A stretch of 64,000 nt of DNA from Rheinheimera sp. (GCF_030690345.1 NZ_JAUYGV010000007.1:682001-746000), one strand, 5' to 3'. Positions 1 to 9,549 are shown, numbered from the stretch's first letter. Program-made: numbers and translations. Notes: generated by a model not told the origin, from the letters alone.

Positions 1-2
1 AT

Positions 3-884
3 ACCACTACCGGTGCCAGCATAGGCTTGCTGATTGAAAACACCGATCAGCGCTCGCAGGACTACTCTGAGATTAAAGAGCAGTTTCGCCCGGGCCATGC
101 CGATTACACCTACTGGCATAAATTCGGCATTCGCGATTACCGTGGCGGTGGCCGCTCGTCAGCGCGGGAAACTGCCGTGCGGGTAGCTGCCGGTGCCATT
201 GCCAAAAAATACCTGTTTGAGCAATGCGGCATTGAAGTTCGCGGCTATTTAGCCCAGTTAGGCCCGGTAAAAGCTGAGCTGGTAAGCTGGGACGAAGTGC
301 ATAACAACCCGTTTTTCTGCCCTGATCCATCCAAGCTTGAAGCACTGGATGAGTATATGCGCCAGCTGAAAAAAGACGGCGACTCTGTCGGTGCCCGGGT
401 AAATGTGGTGGCAACCAATATGCCGGTAGGTTGGGGCGAGCCGGTGTTTGACCGGCTGGATGCCGATATTGCCCATGCCATGATGAGCATTAACGCGGTA
501 AAAGCGGTAGAAATTGGTGATGGTTTTGCCGTGGTAGAGCAGCGTGGTTCAACCCACCGCGATGAATTAACGCCGCAGGGCTTTAGTGCTAACCATGCCG
601 GTGGCACCCTGGGCGGTATTTCTTCCGGTCAGGATTTACTGGTCAGTATGGCACTTAAGCCCACCTCCAGTATCAGCATTCCGGGTAAAAGCATTAATAC
701 CCGTGGTGAAGTAATAGATATTGTCACCAAAGGTCGGCACGACCCCTGTGTCGGCATTCGCGCTGTGCCGATTGCCGAAGCCATGCTGGCGATAGTGCTG
801 ATGGACCATTATTTGCGCCACCGCGCGCAAAATATGCATGTGCAGGTAGCCACACCTGATATTGCCCGCAACAGCAGAGACTAA
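3..884 (+). CDS. aroC: Chorismate synthase, 5'-truncated by the window edge
   Basis: Chorismate synthase converts 5-enolpyruvylshikimate-3-phosphate to chorismate, the last step of the shikimate pathway, using reduced FMN in the cytoplasm. The frame is open from the first base and reads [20 protein letters not shown], which is internal to the family, so about the first 70 residues lie outside the window. Visible family blocks are [28 protein letters not shown] and the C-terminal [17 protein letters not shown]. An internal TTG at 27 is not the real start. The MFS gene follows 8 bp later and is probably co-transcribed. Family assignment is close to certain. Confidence 0.97.
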   Translation, partial: TTTGASIGLLIENTDQRSQDYSEIKEQFRPGHADYTYWHKFGIRDYRGGGRSSARETAVRVAAGAIAKKYLFEQCGIEVRGYLAQLGPVKAELVSWDEVHNNPFFCPDPSKLEALDEYMRQLKKDGDSVGARVNVVATNMPVGWGEPVFDRLDADIAHAMMSINAVKAVEIGDGFAVVEQRGSTHRDELTPQGFSANHAGGTLGGISSGQDLLVSMALKPTSSISIPGKSINTRGEVIDIVTKGRHDPCVGIRAVPIAEAMLAIVLMDHYLRHRAQNMHVQVATPDIARNSRD

Positions 885-892
885 CCCGCCGT

Positions 893-2062
893 ATGTTTAG
901 TATGTCCGCCCGGCCAGCCTTAGTGCTGGCTTATTTTACTTACTTTGGTGTACTGGGCATCTTTGTGCCGTATTTCGGCCTGTTTCTCGATGGCCGCGGT
1001 TTAAACTCGGCCGATATCGGCTTGCTGCTGGCCATCGTTACCGCCAGCCGGATTGTCGGGCCGTCTGTATGGGCTTTAGTCGCAGAGCGTAGCGGTAAAC
1101 CGCTCACGGTAATGCGCGCCGGTGCGCTGCTGGCAGCCATCGGCTGGCTCAGCAGCTTTGCCGATCACGGCTTTTGGCCATTGCTGGCCGGTTTTGCCTT
1201 GTTCAGTTTTTTCTGGACCGCCATTTTGCCGCAGCTGGAAGTGGCCACCTTTGCCTTTGTAAATGACGATACCCGCGCCTACGGCCGTATCCGCACTGCC
1301 GGCAGTGTCGGTTATATTGTATTGGTGATGTTGGGCGGCTGGCTGTTTGAGCGTTATGGCAGCGAATTTTTGCCGTTATCAGCGTTGCTGTTTTTGTTGC
1401 TGCTGTTAGCCAGCTTATTTCTGTTACCCAAGGTAACGGTAAGCGCTGAATTGAGCAGTGCGACAGTGCCGTTTAGCAAATTGATAAAAAACAGCGTATT
1501 GCTGCGTTTTATGTTAGCGGCCTTATTGCTGCAAATGAGCTTTGCGCCTTTTTATGGCTTTTTTACCCTGTACAGCCGTGATCTGGGTTACAGCGGTACC
1601 CAAACCGGGCTGTTTATCGGTCTGGCAGTGGCGGCCGAAATTGTCGCCTTTTATTTTGCCGGCAGTTTAATGCGTAACCGCAGTTACCGCCTGCTGTTAA
1701 CAGTGTGCTACGGCTTAACGGTATTGCGCTGGTTTTTGCTGGCCGGCATGGCAGACAATGTCTGGTGGTTATGTTTCAGCATGTTGCTGCACGCCGGCAG
1801 CTTTGCCATTGCTCATAGCTGCGCCATGCAGTTTATTCAGCAGTTTTTCCCGAAAAAACTACGCAGCCGCGGCCAGGCCATGTACGCAGGGGTGATCTTT
1901 GGCGGTGGCGGGGCTATAGGCGCTTATTGTTCCGGCGTGTTATGGCAAAACGGCAACGGTGCGGTCTTAACTTTCAGTATTGCTGCTTTGCTGGCGCTGG
2001 CCGCAACCGTGCTGGCACTTTCGTTACCGGGCACCAGGCCTGTCAACGGCACTACCAACTGA
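893..2062 (+). CDS. MFS transporter, 3-phenylpropionate permease (HcaT)-like
   Basis: This 389-residue protein is almost entirely hydrophobic, with about 12 predicted membrane spans, and belongs to the MFS_1-like group that contains HcaT/YhhS-type permeases. Visible features are the N-terminal YFGVLGIFVPYFGLFLDGRG segment and the loop YGRIRTAGSVGYI, both typical of that group. The substrate cannot be read from sequence. It starts 8 bp after aroC, so it probably rides on the aroC transcript. ATG 893 and ATG 902 are both possible starts; 902 gives MSARPALVLAY. Its 3' end overlaps the convergent TorF gene by 11 bp. Confidence 0.85.
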   Translation: MFSMSARPALVLAYFTYFGVLGIFVPYFGLFLDGRGLNSADIGLLLAIVTASRIVGPSVWALVAERSGKPLTVMRAGALLAAIGWLSSFADHGFWPLLAGFALFSFFWTAILPQLEVATFAFVNDDTRAYGRIRTAGSVGYIVLVMLGGWLFERYGSEFLPLSALLFLLLLLASLFLLPKVTVSAELSSATVPFSKLIKNSVLLRFMLAALLLQMSFAPFYGFFTLYSRDLGYSGTQTGLFIGLAVAAEIVAFYFAGSLMRNRSYRLLLTVCYGLTVLRWFLLAGMADNVWWLCFSMLLHAGSFAIAHSCAMQFIQQFFPKKLRSRGQAMYAGVIFGGGGAIGAYCSGVLWQNGNGAVLTFSIAALLALAATVLALSLPGTRPVNGTTN

Positions 2063-2729
2063 AGGTTTTACTGACAGTAAGTAGTAATGCCGCATTGCCC
2101 CAGCGGTCTTGCAGGCTGGTATCATGGTAACCAAAGGCGATATCTAAACCGCGGTACTGTGTTTGCAGCATTAGTTGCCAGTGTTCAAAGCTGCTGTCGC
2201 CTTCCCAGTTGTATTTGTCGGTATCGGTCGAGGTGGAGCGATCAACACCCAGCAATAACGACCAGTTATCGCTGAGCGTTATGGTTTTGTTCAGCATAAT
2301 GACATAGTGGCCGCCGCCAAAACCAAAGTAATCGTAGCTGTACCACAGGTTAAGGTTAAAGCCTGAATGGGTCAGCTTTAAATACAGTTCGGGGAAATTC
2401 AGTTTATTGCTGTTGCTCATGCCGTGGTAGGTGTATTGAGCAAAGCCGGCATCAATGCCCAGGCCGTTTGCCAGCTCAGTGTAGTAGCCAATATAAGCAT
2501 CCCATTCCAGTTTGGTACCTTCGCCAAAATCAACGTTTGATGCCCAGCTGCCGGCATAAAAGCCGTTGCCGGCGTCCCAGTTCAGCCCGGGTTGCAAGGC
2601 CGGATTTTTATCGGTTTGGCTAACGCCGTTAAACAAATAGTTGCTGGCCCCGGTCAGGGTAAAGCTCCAGCTGCTGTCGGCCACCGCATTGCCGCTTAGC
2701 AGCAATAGTGGCAGGATAAATTTATGCAT
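2052..2729 (-). CDS. TorF family putative porin (Gcw_chp family)
   Basis: A 225-residue exported protein. A signal peptide (about residues 1-17, ending AVADS) precedes alternating aromatic beta-strand segments such as LTGASNYLFNGVSQTDKNPA, and the last residue is an aromatic Trp (TVSKTFSW), as expected for an outer-membrane beta barrel. The phrase 'SNYLFNGVSQT' is the hallmark start of the TIGR02001/TorF family of putative porins found widely in gammaproteobacteria. The physiological substrate is unknown. It lies 18 bp downstream of the chemotaxis receptor on the same strand, so the two may share a transcript. Confidence 0.8.
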   Translation of the reverse strand: MHKFILPLLLLSGNAVADSSWSFTLTGASNYLFNGVSQTDKNPALQPGLNWDAGNGFYAGSWASNVDFGEGTKLEWDAYIGYYTELANGLGIDAGFAQYTYHGMSNSNKLNFPELYLKLTHSGFNLNLWYSYDYFGFGGGHYVIMLNKTITLSDNWSLLLGVDRSTSTDTDKYNWEGDSSFEHWQLMLQTQYRGLDIAFGYHDTSLQDRWGNAALLLTVSKTFSW

Positions 2730-2747
2730 TGCCGGCTCCTTCAGGGG

Positions 2748-4865
2748 TTAGTCACAACGTAATTTACTTAACTGGCCGTCAATGCGTGCAGTCACGGTAT
2801 CAATGGCGCTGCTGATTTGCAGGTTTTGCTGTGCCAGAGTTTCCAGCTCACGAGTGGCGTCGCCGATGGCGGTGATATTGCGGTTTATCTCTTCACTGAC
2901 CTGGTTTTGCTGCTCTGCCGCTGCAGCAACCTGAAAGGCGTTGTCGGCAATGGTCGACATACCGGCGGTAGCATGTGACAGCTTGTCGTAGGCCACCTCA
3001 GCTTCGGTTACCGTTTTATCTACACTGGCGGTGCTGACACTGATTTGCGCCACCGTGTCTTTCACCTGACGCTGCAGGCTGTCAATCAGCTTTTTAATTT
3101 GATCGGTTGAACTGTGGGTGCGGGCCGCCAGCGAGCGTACTTCGTCTGCCACTACAGCAAAACCGCGGCCTTGCTCTCCGGCGCGGGCGGCTTCTATGGC
3201 GGCATTTAACGCCAGTAAATTGGTTTGCTCGGCAATGGCCTGGATAACTTCAGTGATCTGGTTAATTTCCTGGCTGCTGCTGGCAACGGCCGCCACTTTC
3301 TGGCTGCTGCTGTCAAAGTCCCGTGCTACGCCTTTAAATTCCTCCACGGTGTTTTGCAACAGGCGGTTGGCTTCATCCAGTGCCGCTATCGACTCCTGGG
3401 CACCGCTGGCGGTGCTGCTGGCCAGGTTGGCAACTTCATTGGCGGTGGCGCTCATCTGGTGCATCGCCGTTACCACATTTTGAATTTCACTGGCTTGTAT
3501 CGAGGTAGACTGGCTGGTTTTATCAATAGTATTAACAAGTTGTCGGCTTTGCTGTTGCAATTCACCTGAGGCGCCTTTTAATGAGCGGATCATGTCCCGC
3601 AACTTGGCGGCAAAGGCATTAAAACCGTCGGCCATCAGATTCAGCTCACTGTGACTGTTGGCAGAAAGCTGTACGGTTAAATCGCCCTCGGCGCCGGCCA
3701 GTTGATGCATCAGTTTGCTCATACTGCCGATGGGCCGCGTGGCGACATTTAGCCAAATGGCCAGCAGTGCCATCACTACCAGCAGCAGCAGTACACCAAA
3801 GCCAACCATAGTAAGGGTGGTACTGCGGCCGTCTGCGGCCAGTTGTGCTGATAACTCGTCGGCTGCTTGCAGTGCCAATGTTTTCGGTACTGCAATCACG
3901 CTGAACCATTCTGAGCCAGAGGCTTCGATACGGATCGGGCTTTTTATTATCAGCTGTTGTTCAAATTCAAACACATCGCTGCCGGCTTGCTGCAAACGCT
4001 GATATAACGCGTTATCCAGTGTTGGCATTGCACTGCCGATTTTATCGGCAAAGCGGTTGCTGGCCAGTAACATACCGCGGCCGGTAAGCAGATAAAGTTG
4101 CGCTTTGCCGTCGTACAGCGTTTTAGCTTGTTGCATCAGGCCTTGTTGCAATACCGGCAGGTTCATATCTACCCCGGCAACACCGCGGAAACGGCCGTTG
4201 CTTACAACCGGATACACCAGCGAAGTAAGCAGCGCACTGTTGCCAGGCTCAATTTCAAAGATGTACGGCTCCATCAGGCAGGGTTTAAGCGTATCGCGGC
4301 TGCACAGGTACCATTCAGCTTCGCGCAGACCCAGCTCGTTGCGCTTATCCAGGTACTTAATACCGGGGTCTTCCGTTTGAATAAACTTCAGGCCGGACGC
4401 TTCACGGATCCAATACACTTCCAGGGTGCCGTCTTTTGAGCTGTGTGGGTTGGCGGCACTAAATTCGCTGTCGCGGTTGTCATAACCGTTTACTTCGTAT
4501 TGGGTGTAAATCGACGATACGCCCGGGTTAGCTTGCAGCAAATGTCCGGCTAATGCCTGCACCTGCTCGCGATTATAGGGTGCTTGGCCACTGCCGGCGG
4601 CGGTATTGGCCATCAGGCTGGCGAGGTTTTTTGCCACATCATAGTTGCGGTTCAGTAACGCTGCGGTTTCCAGTGCAGTTACGCGCGCTTCAGCAGTTAA
4701 GATGGTTTGTGCAGTTTGCCCCAGCGACTGGCGTACATTATTCACGGCAGACTCGCCGGAACTGCTCATCGAGTACCAGCCTATCAGTGTCATACTGCCG
4801 ATACTGATAGCAATAAGCATTGCTACCCCGGCAGTTAGTTTAAATCTTAGGGAATTCAATAACAT
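2748..4865 (-). CDS. Methyl-accepting chemotaxis protein with periplasmic Cache-type sensor
   Basis: A 705-residue transmembrane chemoreceptor. From the N-terminus: a first membrane span (about residues 10-32), a long periplasmic region with Cache-like features ([19 protein letters not shown]), a second span near residues 350-370, a HAMP segment, and a cytoplasmic signalling domain with the conserved hairpin tip [20 protein letters not shown]. It should signal to CheA/CheW; the ligand is unknown. I chose ATG 4865 because AGAGG sits 8 nt upstream. A longer reading from 4889 (MFFSRGIT...) covers that Shine-Dalgarno site and is less likely. Downstream is the TorF-like porin. Confidence 0.93.
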   Translation of the reverse strand: MLLNSLRFKLTAGVAMLIAISIGSMTLIGWYSMSSSGESAVNNVRQSLGQTAQTILTAEARVTALETAALLNRNYDVAKNLASLMANTAAGSGQAPYNREQVQALAGHLLQANPGVSSIYTQYEVNGYDNRDSEFSAANPHSSKDGTLEVYWIREASGLKFIQTEDPGIKYLDKRNELGLREAEWYLCSRDTLKPCLMEPYIFEIEPGNSALLTSLVYPVVSNGRFRGVAGVDMNLPVLQQGLMQQAKTLYDGKAQLYLLTGRGMLLASNRFADKIGSAMPTLDNALYQRLQQAGSDVFEFEQQLIIKSPIRIEASGSEWFSVIAVPKTLALQAADELSAQLAADGRSTTLTMVGFGVLLLLVVMALLAIWLNVATRPIGSMSKLMHQLAGAEGDLTVQLSANSHSELNLMADGFNAFAAKLRDMIRSLKGASGELQQQSRQLVNTIDKTSQSTSIQASEIQNVVTAMHQMSATANEVANLASSTASGAQESIAALDEANRLLQNTVEEFKGVARDFDSSSQKVAAVASSSQEINQITEVIQAIAEQTNLLALNAAIEAARAGEQGRGFAVVADEVRSLAARTHSSTDQIKKLIDSLQRQVKDTVAQISVSTASVDKTVTEAEVAYDKLSHATAGMSTIADNAFQVAAAAEQQNQVSEEINRNITAIGDATRELETLAQQNLQISSAIDTVTARIDGQLSKLRCD

Positions 4866-5061
4866 CGTTATACCTCTGCTGAAAAACACACAGTGCCGGT
4901 TATGTTAATGAGTAAAGCTGACGGTTTCGGCTTACGCAATTTTGTTGTTGAAATATCGCCGTTTCACAGCGTTTTATGCCGGCATTAACGGCGCAGGGCT
5001 GGGAAAGCCCGGGGGAAGGCATTACAATGACGGCCATTTTTTCAGGTGATGGAACGGCAGT

Positions 5062-6192
5062 ATGGCGAATTTGTTCCGGCTTGGGCTGATCATTAACCCG
5101 CTGGCCGGCCTGGGTGGCAGTGTGGGGTTAAAAGGTTCCGACGGCCAGGCAGCGCAAGCGTTGGCACTGGGCGCCACGCCCCAGGCGATGAACCGCGCCA
5201 AAACGGCGCTGACAGAATTGCTGGCGCAGCGCGGGCAGTTTGAAGTTTTTACCGTAGCCGGTGATATGGGTGAGAGTGTCTGTGCACAGCTTGGCTTGCA
5301 GTATCAGCTGCTGTACCGGGCCGCAGGCACACCATCCACGCCACAGGACACCGAAACCGCCGCCAAACTGTTGGCTGAGCATGGCGTTGATTTACTGCTG
5401 TTTGCCGGTGGCGATGGCACAGCGCGTAATATCTGCGCCGCGGTAGGTGAGCAAACCACAGTGTTGGGTATTCCGGCTGGGGTGAAAATTCATTCCGGTG
5501 TGTATGCTATATCGCCGCAGGCGGCCGGTAAGCTGGTGGCAAAGTTAATAGCCGGTGAGCTGGTGTCGCTGGCAGAAGCGGCGGTAATGGATATCGACGA
5601 GCAGGCATTTCGCGACGGTGTGGTAAAAGCGCGCCGCTTTGGTGAAATGCGCATTCCGGCGCAATTGCGTTATGTGCAAAGCGTGAAAATGGCCGGGCGC
5701 GAGTCTGAAGAGCTGGTACTGGCCGATTTAGCCGCTTACGTTGCCGCGCAAATGGAAGATAACGTGCGCTACGTAATGGGCTCCGGTTCTACCGTGGCGG
5801 CGGTAATGGCTGAGCTGGGGTTGGACAACACCCTGCTGGGTGTTGATGTGGTGGAAAATGGTGAACTGATCGCCAAAGATGTTACCGCCGCACAGTTACT
5901 GGCGTTGGTAGAAGGTTATCCCAGCAAATTGGTGATCACTTTAATTGGCGGCCAGGGCCATGTGTTTGGCCGCGGTAATCAGCAGTTATCACCGGCGGTG
6001 ATCCGCGCGGTTGGCCGCGACAACATTATTTTGCTGGCCGGCAAAGCCAAATTGCAACAGCTGAACGGCCGGCCGTTACTGGCCGACACCGGCGACAGCG
6101 CGCTGGACAAGCAGCTTACCGGGTTAATCAATATAGTCACCGGCTATAACGACTACGTAATGTACCGTTTAGGCTATGACGACGAGGAATAA
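5062..6192 (+). CDS. ATP-NAD kinase family protein (COG3199 type)
   Basis: A 376-residue cytoplasmic protein of the predicted polyphosphate/ATP-dependent NAD-kinase-like family, distinct from housekeeping NadK. The N-terminal LGLIINPLAGLGGSVGLKGS and the nucleotide-binding FAGGDGTARNI (a GGDGT motif near residue 117) are diagnostic. The middle contains the VLGIPAGVKIHSGVYA block. The C-terminal half is characteristic of this long subfamily rather than of classical NadK. Substrate and physiological role are not established for the family. YfcL begins 1 bp after the stop, so the two genes are surely co-transcribed. Confidence 0.85.
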   Translation: MANLFRLGLIINPLAGLGGSVGLKGSDGQAAQALALGATPQAMNRAKTALTELLAQRGQFEVFTVAGDMGESVCAQLGLQYQLLYRAAGTPSTPQDTETAAKLLAEHGVDLLLFAGGDGTARNICAAVGEQTTVLGIPAGVKIHSGVYAISPQAAGKLVAKLIAGELVSLAEAAVMDIDEQAFRDGVVKARRFGEMRIPAQLRYVQSVKMAGRESEELVLADLAAYVAAQMEDNVRYVMGSGSTVAAVMAELGLDNTLLGVDVVENGELIAKDVTAAQLLALVEGYPSKLVITLIGGQGHVFGRGNQQLSPAVIRAVGRDNIILLAGKAKLQQLNGRPLLADTGDSALDKQLTGLINIVTGYNDYVMYRLGYDDEE

Positions 6193-6193
6193 T

Positions 6194-6484
6194 ATGACAG
6201 CAGTATCAGTACCGGACAGCTTTATCGACGCCGTAGCCGGCTTGTTTGATGCTTTAGTGCCGGTAGCCACCGATGATGAACTGTTCGCTTCGGGCTATTT
6301 ACGCGGCCATTTCGATTTAGCCGTCGGCACTTTGGAAGTGGCCGCTGAGCCGTTCAGCGCCGCCGATGTGGTAGCACAGGTTAGCAGCACCCTTACGCAA
6401 GCCATTGAAAATGGCGAGCTGGGCGAGCAAGATCAGCAACACGTTAATGCCATCTGGTTGCGGGTACAGCAACTGGCCGCCTGA
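6194..6484 (+). CDS. yfcL: YfcL family protein
   Basis: A 96-residue acidic cytoplasmic protein. The segment DDELFASGYLRGHFDLAVG matches the signature of Escherichia coli YfcL, whose function is not firmly known and which in E. coli also sits near aroC. ATG 6194 is preferred because GAGG lies just upstream, inside the end of the previous gene. A reading from 6176 would overlap that gene and lose the ribosome-binding site. It is translationally coupled to the NAD-kinase-like gene, which suggests a linked but unknown role. Confidence 0.85.
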   Translation: MTAVSVPDSFIDAVAGLFDALVPVATDDELFASGYLRGHFDLAVGTLEVAAEPFSAADVVAQVSSTLTQAIENGELGEQDQQHVNAIWLRVQQLAA

Positions 6485-6587
6485 GGTGGCAAGACATTCG
6501 CGCGTTTTTGCGCTAGCATAAGCGCACTTTTAACCAGAAGCGATGGGGAACGCAACACCATTCGCTTCGTCAGCATAAGTGGAACTC

Positions 6588-7205
6588 ATGTCAGATAAAT
6601 ACACAACGCTTGAACAGCACGCCAGCTATGGTATTGGTTTACAAATGGGCCAGCAACTGGCCGACAACCCGTTTGACGGTTTAGATATTGATGCCGTTGC
6701 TGCCGGTGTTATCGCTGCCTATACCGAACAAGAGCCTGCGGTTACCGATGAGCAAATTCGTGCCGCCTTTGGTGTGATTAGCGAGCGTATGCAAGCTGAG
6801 CAGGCTGAAAAAGCCGAATTATTAGCCGGTGCCGGTGAAGCCTTCCTGGCAGAAAACGCTAAGCGTGCTGAAGTTACCGTAACTGCTTCAGGTTTACAGT
6901 ACGAAGTGCTGGTAGGCGCTGAAGGTGAAAAACCATCACGCGACTCAACCGTACGCACGCACTACCACGGCACCTTAATTGACGGCACCGTGTTTGACAG
7001 CTCTTATCAGCGTGGTGAGCCGGCAGAATTCCCGGTATCAGGTGTTATCGCCGGCTGGACTGAAGCGCTGCAACTGATGTCACCGGGCAGCAAACTGCGT
7101 TTATATATCCCGCACAACCTGGCCTACGGCGAGCGCGGTGCCGGTAATGCTATCGCACCGTTCAGTGCACTGATTTTCGATGTAGAACTGTTAGCTATCC
7201 TGTAA
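6588..7205 (+). CDS. fklB: FKBP-type peptidyl-prolyl cis-trans isomerase FklB
   Basis: A 205-residue prolyl isomerase that should speed protein folding. The N-terminal dimerisation helices (residues about 1-90, starting EQHASYGIGLQMGQQL) match the FklB/FkpA group, and there is no signal peptide, so the cytoplasmic FklB assignment fits. The C-terminal FKBP domain shows GTVFDSSYQRGEPAEFPVSG, GWTEALQLM and YGERGAGNAIAPFSALIFDV, including active-site aromatic positions. ATG 6588 is preceded by GGAAC. A GTG at 6579 is a weaker alternative. An intrinsic terminator follows. Confidence 0.95.
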   Translation: MSDKYTTLEQHASYGIGLQMGQQLADNPFDGLDIDAVAAGVIAAYTEQEPAVTDEQIRAAFGVISERMQAEQAEKAELLAGAGEAFLAENAKRAEVTVTASGLQYEVLVGAEGEKPSRDSTVRTHYHGTLIDGTVFDSSYQRGEPAEFPVSGVIAGWTEALQLMSPGSKLRLYIPHNLAYGERGAGNAIAPFSALIFDVELLAIL

Positions 7206-7225
7206 CAGCAGCTGCTAAGTTAACT

Positions 7226-7256
7226 AAAGCCCTGCATTGCAGGGCTTTGTTGTTTT
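7226..7256 (+). terminator. Intrinsic terminator after fklB
   Basis: An 11-bp perfect stem (aaagccctgca/tgcagggcttt) with a one-base centre is followed by a T-rich run (gttgtttt). It lies 20 bp after the fklB stop. Confidence 0.85.
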
Positions 7257-7330
7257 ATAGTTGTGCAAAACATCCGGCAAAGCATACTGTGCGGTAAGCA
7301 TGTAGCGTAGCCGGTAATAACAGGTGACCT

Positions 7331-7798
7331 ATGTATCAAATTCGTCCTTATCAACCCGGCGAAGAGCCGCTGCTGCGCGAGCTGTTTTATAATACCGTGC
7401 ATAATGTTAACCAACGCGATTACAGTCTGGAGCAACGTGAGGCCTGGGCGCCGCAGCGTTACGATGCCAATGTTTGGGCGGCACGCCTGGCGCAAAGCGA
7501 GCCTGTTGTTGCTCTGCACAATAATGAGATTGTCGGCTTTGCCGATGTGCAAAGTGATGGCTATATCGACTTTTTCTTTTGCCACCAGGCGCATCAGGGC
7601 AAGGGTGTGGGCAAAGCCTTAATGAAACACCTGTTAAAAACCGGCAAGCGCTATGGCGTAAAACGCTTTTATGCCGATGTCAGTATTACCGCTAAGCCGT
7701 TTTTTCAGCATTATGGCTTTGAGGTGGTAAGGCAACAGCAAAAGGAAGTGCGCGGCGCAGTACTAACCAACTTTCTGATGGAAAAACGCCAGGGGTAA
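7331..7798 (+). CDS. GNAT family N-acetyltransferase
   Basis: A 155-residue acetyl-CoA-dependent acyltransferase. The acetyl-CoA binding motif A is visible as HQGKGVGKALMKHLLK (about residues 92-107), followed by the motif B segment ADVSITAKPFFQHYGFEVV. The overall pattern resembles YafP-like acetyltransferases. The substrate (protein, antibiotic or small amine) cannot be deduced. The ATG has AGGTGA just upstream. It is the last gene before the accessory block that starts near 7.8 kb, and may be core or accessory. Confidence 0.88.
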   Translation: MYQIRPYQPGEEPLLRELFYNTVHNVNQRDYSLEQREAWAPQRYDANVWAARLAQSEPVVALHNNEIVGFADVQSDGYIDFFFCHQAHQGKGVGKALMKHLLKTGKRYGVKRFYADVSITAKPFFQHYGFEVVRQQQKEVRGAVLTNFLMEKRQG

Positions 7799-7872
7799 AG
7801 AGCAGATGTAATGCCTGAGCTTTGTCGGCAAAGCCTGCATAACCAAGCCGCCTAACCCGACGTTCGACCTGT

Positions 7873-7955
7873 TTGCGCCTTTAATATATGCAACAAATAA
7901 AGCCTTGACCGCGTTTGATTTTTCGGTAAATGTAACAGGCAGTTTAAATTCAGCT
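7873..7955 (+). repeat. Interspersed repeat, copy A
   Basis: Aligns without gaps to copy C (14189 onward) over 73 bases with 58 identical, and more weakly beyond a 1-base gap. The best-conserved cores are gccttgacc and tttttcggtaaat. The left part corresponds to the second arm of the terminator palindrome present in full in copies B and C, so copy A starts mid-palindrome. It lies about 70 bp upstream of the hydrolase start at 8029. In the remaining gap (7799-8028) there is also a small hairpin (gctttg tcgg caaagc) near 7820-7835. Confidence 0.8.
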
Positions 7956-8028
7956 AACCTATTTCCCGCTAACGGTAAGTCAGAAGTAACACCTGATGCC
8001 GTGCCCGGATCCATACACGGAGGTAACA

Positions 8029-9066
8029 ATGAACGTTGGTTTTCTTACTTTAGCGCTGCTGTTTTCAACGGCCGTCATCTCGTTCAAAGGATACACAGCC
8101 CAGCCGGCGTTATACTTACAAAACATTAAAAGTATAAAACACCAATATAGTTGCTTTAGTGCTGAATTTTCGTCATATGACTCCTGGCTGGAATTTGTCC
8201 GCTCCAGAAAAGAAGCGCAGCTTAAGCGCCAAGGCGTTGAAAATATTGCTGAAGAAATAAAAAACTTCGAGACTTATTTTACAACAACGTTTCAAAGGGC
8301 AAGTTTTGACTCGGCGAAAGAGAATCTTGACTGTAGATTTTTGACCTATGTAGTCGACGGACAAGAAATACATGGCGTATTGATTGTGCCGAAAAATAGC
8401 CTTAAGCAAGAGCAAAAGATCCCGGTCATCATTTACAACAGAGGGGGCACGCGCAACCTCGGCAGTTTAGTTTTTGGCCATGTGGCATACGAGTTGTTCC
8501 CGATAGCGCAGCAAGGTTTTGCCATAATTGCCAGCAACTATCGCAAAGATGAGCAATATGGCGCAGATAATATTAATGAAATAACAGCATTATTTAGCAT
8601 CATTGAAAGTATTCCTGCGCTCAGATCAGATAAAGTCGGGGTTTATGGCGTCAGTCGCGGTGGGCTGACAACCTGGCAACTTGCTAAAGAGCGGCCACAA
8701 AAAATTGCTGCCATAGCGACAGTGAACGGCGTTACAGACAGCAGGCTTTGGGCCGGCAACAGAGCCGGAATACAAAACAATATTTCTTTGATTGATGGCT
8801 ACAAAGACAACCCGGATGAGGTATTTAACAGGCTTTCACCGGTTAAATGGGTAGAGCAAATATCAACAGCGCCGATACTGCTGATGCACAGCCGGGATGA
8901 TAAAACGGTTAACGTTATGCATTCAATGAAGTTTTCTGAACAGCTGATCAACAACAACAGGTTTTTCAGGATGAGAATTTTTGAAGACGGCGACCACGAT
9001 TTAGTCGGCCGCAAAGATGAAGCAAGAGAAGAGCTGATCCAGTGGTTTTCGCGCTACATCAAGTAG
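8029..9066 (+). CDS. Secreted or membrane-anchored alpha/beta hydrolase (prolyl-oligopeptidase/dienelactone-hydrolase-like)
   Basis: A 345-residue hydrolase. The N-terminus is a signal peptide or anchor (MNVGFLTLALLFSTAVIS). The catalytic set is visible: nucleophile elbow GVYGVSRGGLTTW, acid in LLMHSRDDKTVN, and histidine in FEDGDHDLVG. This order and the oxyanion region IIYNRGGTRNLG match S9-like peptidase/esterase domains. The substrate is unknown. ATG 8029 has GGAGG 6 nt upstream; an upstream in-frame ATG at 7996 has no good site. Base composition is richer in A+T than the flanking core genes, and the gene sits between repeat A and a broken lipase tail, so recent acquisition is plausible. 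Confidence 0.82.
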   Translation: MNVGFLTLALLFSTAVISFKGYTAQPALYLQNIKSIKHQYSCFSAEFSSYDSWLEFVRSRKEAQLKRQGVENIAEEIKNFETYFTTTFQRASFDSAKENLDCRFLTYVVDGQEIHGVLIVPKNSLKQEQKIPVIIYNRGGTRNLGSLVFGHVAYELFPIAQQGFAIIASNYRKDEQYGADNINEITALFSIIESIPALRSDKVGVYGVSRGGLTTWQLAKERPQKIAAIATVNGVTDSRLWAGNRAGIQNNISLIDGYKDNPDEVFNRLSPVKWVEQISTAPILLMHSRDDKTVNVMHSMKFSEQLINNNRFFRMRIFEDGDHDLVGRKDEAREELIQWFSRYIK

Positions 9067-9079
9067 TTTATTGCAGCAA

Positions 9080-9136
9080 TTTTTGATGAAACGGCAACAG
9101 CTGGTTAATCAGGGATTGCACTTTTTGCGCAGTTAG
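9080..9136 (+). pseudogene. Remnant 3' end of a lipase paralogue
   Basis: Eighteen codons from 9080 encode FLMKRQQLVNQGLHFLRS followed by TAG. They match the lipase tail at 11019-11072 (FLMKRQQVIDQVLHFLRS) at 45 of 54 bases and in the same reading frame. Nothing upstream of 9080 continues the gene, because the unrelated hydrolase ends at 9066. The fragment is best read as the surviving tail of a duplicated lipase gene replaced or disrupted by the hydrolase unit. Confidence 0.75.
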
Positions 9137-9549
9137 CTTTGCGTCGAATTCAACCAAAAGCTCTGTTGTCCTTTGCTATATTGGTACAGGAAATACAACA
9201 TTGGCATGGTGAAGATCACACTAAATGCTGTAAAAACTATAAATGTACCGCGGGAAATGATGATCTCAATCAGCAGTGCAGAGGCGGTTGATAAACACAG
9301 CAGAAAGAAAAACACACGCCACATTGCTGCTGAGCCTATTTTTTGCTCAAAGGTGTAACCCCAAAGCCCCGTTAAGTATATTGCGGGGAAGAGCAGGCTT
9401 ACCAGAACAGCTAACACGGAGCTTCCCTCAAGCGATAAGGTCCAAAACGCGTTAAACAGTACTAATGCTGAATAGCTGATGCCGTAGGTAATCAACATGG
9501 CTTTTTTCAATCTCTGATCCTTACAGGCATTCGGCCTGCCTGTACCCAT
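9133..9549 (-). CDS. Small four-helix membrane protein of unknown function
   Basis: A protein of up to 138 residues with about four hydrophobic segments (ITYGISYSALVLFNAF, VLAVLVSLLFPAIYLTGLWG, WRVFFFLLCLSTASALLI and FTAFSVIFTMPMLYFLY), so an inner-membrane protein. I do not recognise the family. The start is uncertain. ATG 9549 has no ribosome-binding site, whereas a TTG at 9510 has AAGGA about 7 nt upstream and gives MKKAMLITYG. The gene is on the opposite strand to its neighbours and ends against the lipase remnant. The 210-bp gap after it (to 9759) shows only a 21-codon ORF from 9629 that I do not support. Confidence 0.6.
   Translation of the reverse strand: MGTGRPNACKDQRLKKAMLITYGISYSALVLFNAFWTLSLEGSSVLAVLVSLLFPAIYLTGLWGYTFEQKIGSAAMWRVFFFLLCLSTASALLIEIIISRGTFIVFTAFSVIFTMPMLYFLYQYSKGQQSFWLNSTQS

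Noticed and set aside
3118..3483. Plus-strand open frame inside the chemotaxis receptor gene
   Set aside because: Low-complexity Ala/Ser/Leu composition opposite the well-conserved receptor signalling domain marks it as an antisense shadow.
7220..7594. Minus-strand open frame of 124 codons over the GNAT gene
   Set aside because: The plus-strand frame carries the acetyltransferase motifs and a ribosome-binding site; the minus-strand frame is a shadow.
7851..7870. Possible integron attC half-site (gcctaac followed by cgacgttcgacc)
   Set aside because: It resembles the left part of an attC site, but no matching GTTRRRY right end follows within 150 bp, copies B and C lack it, and no integrase is seen. 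The repeats are therefore not called attC sites.
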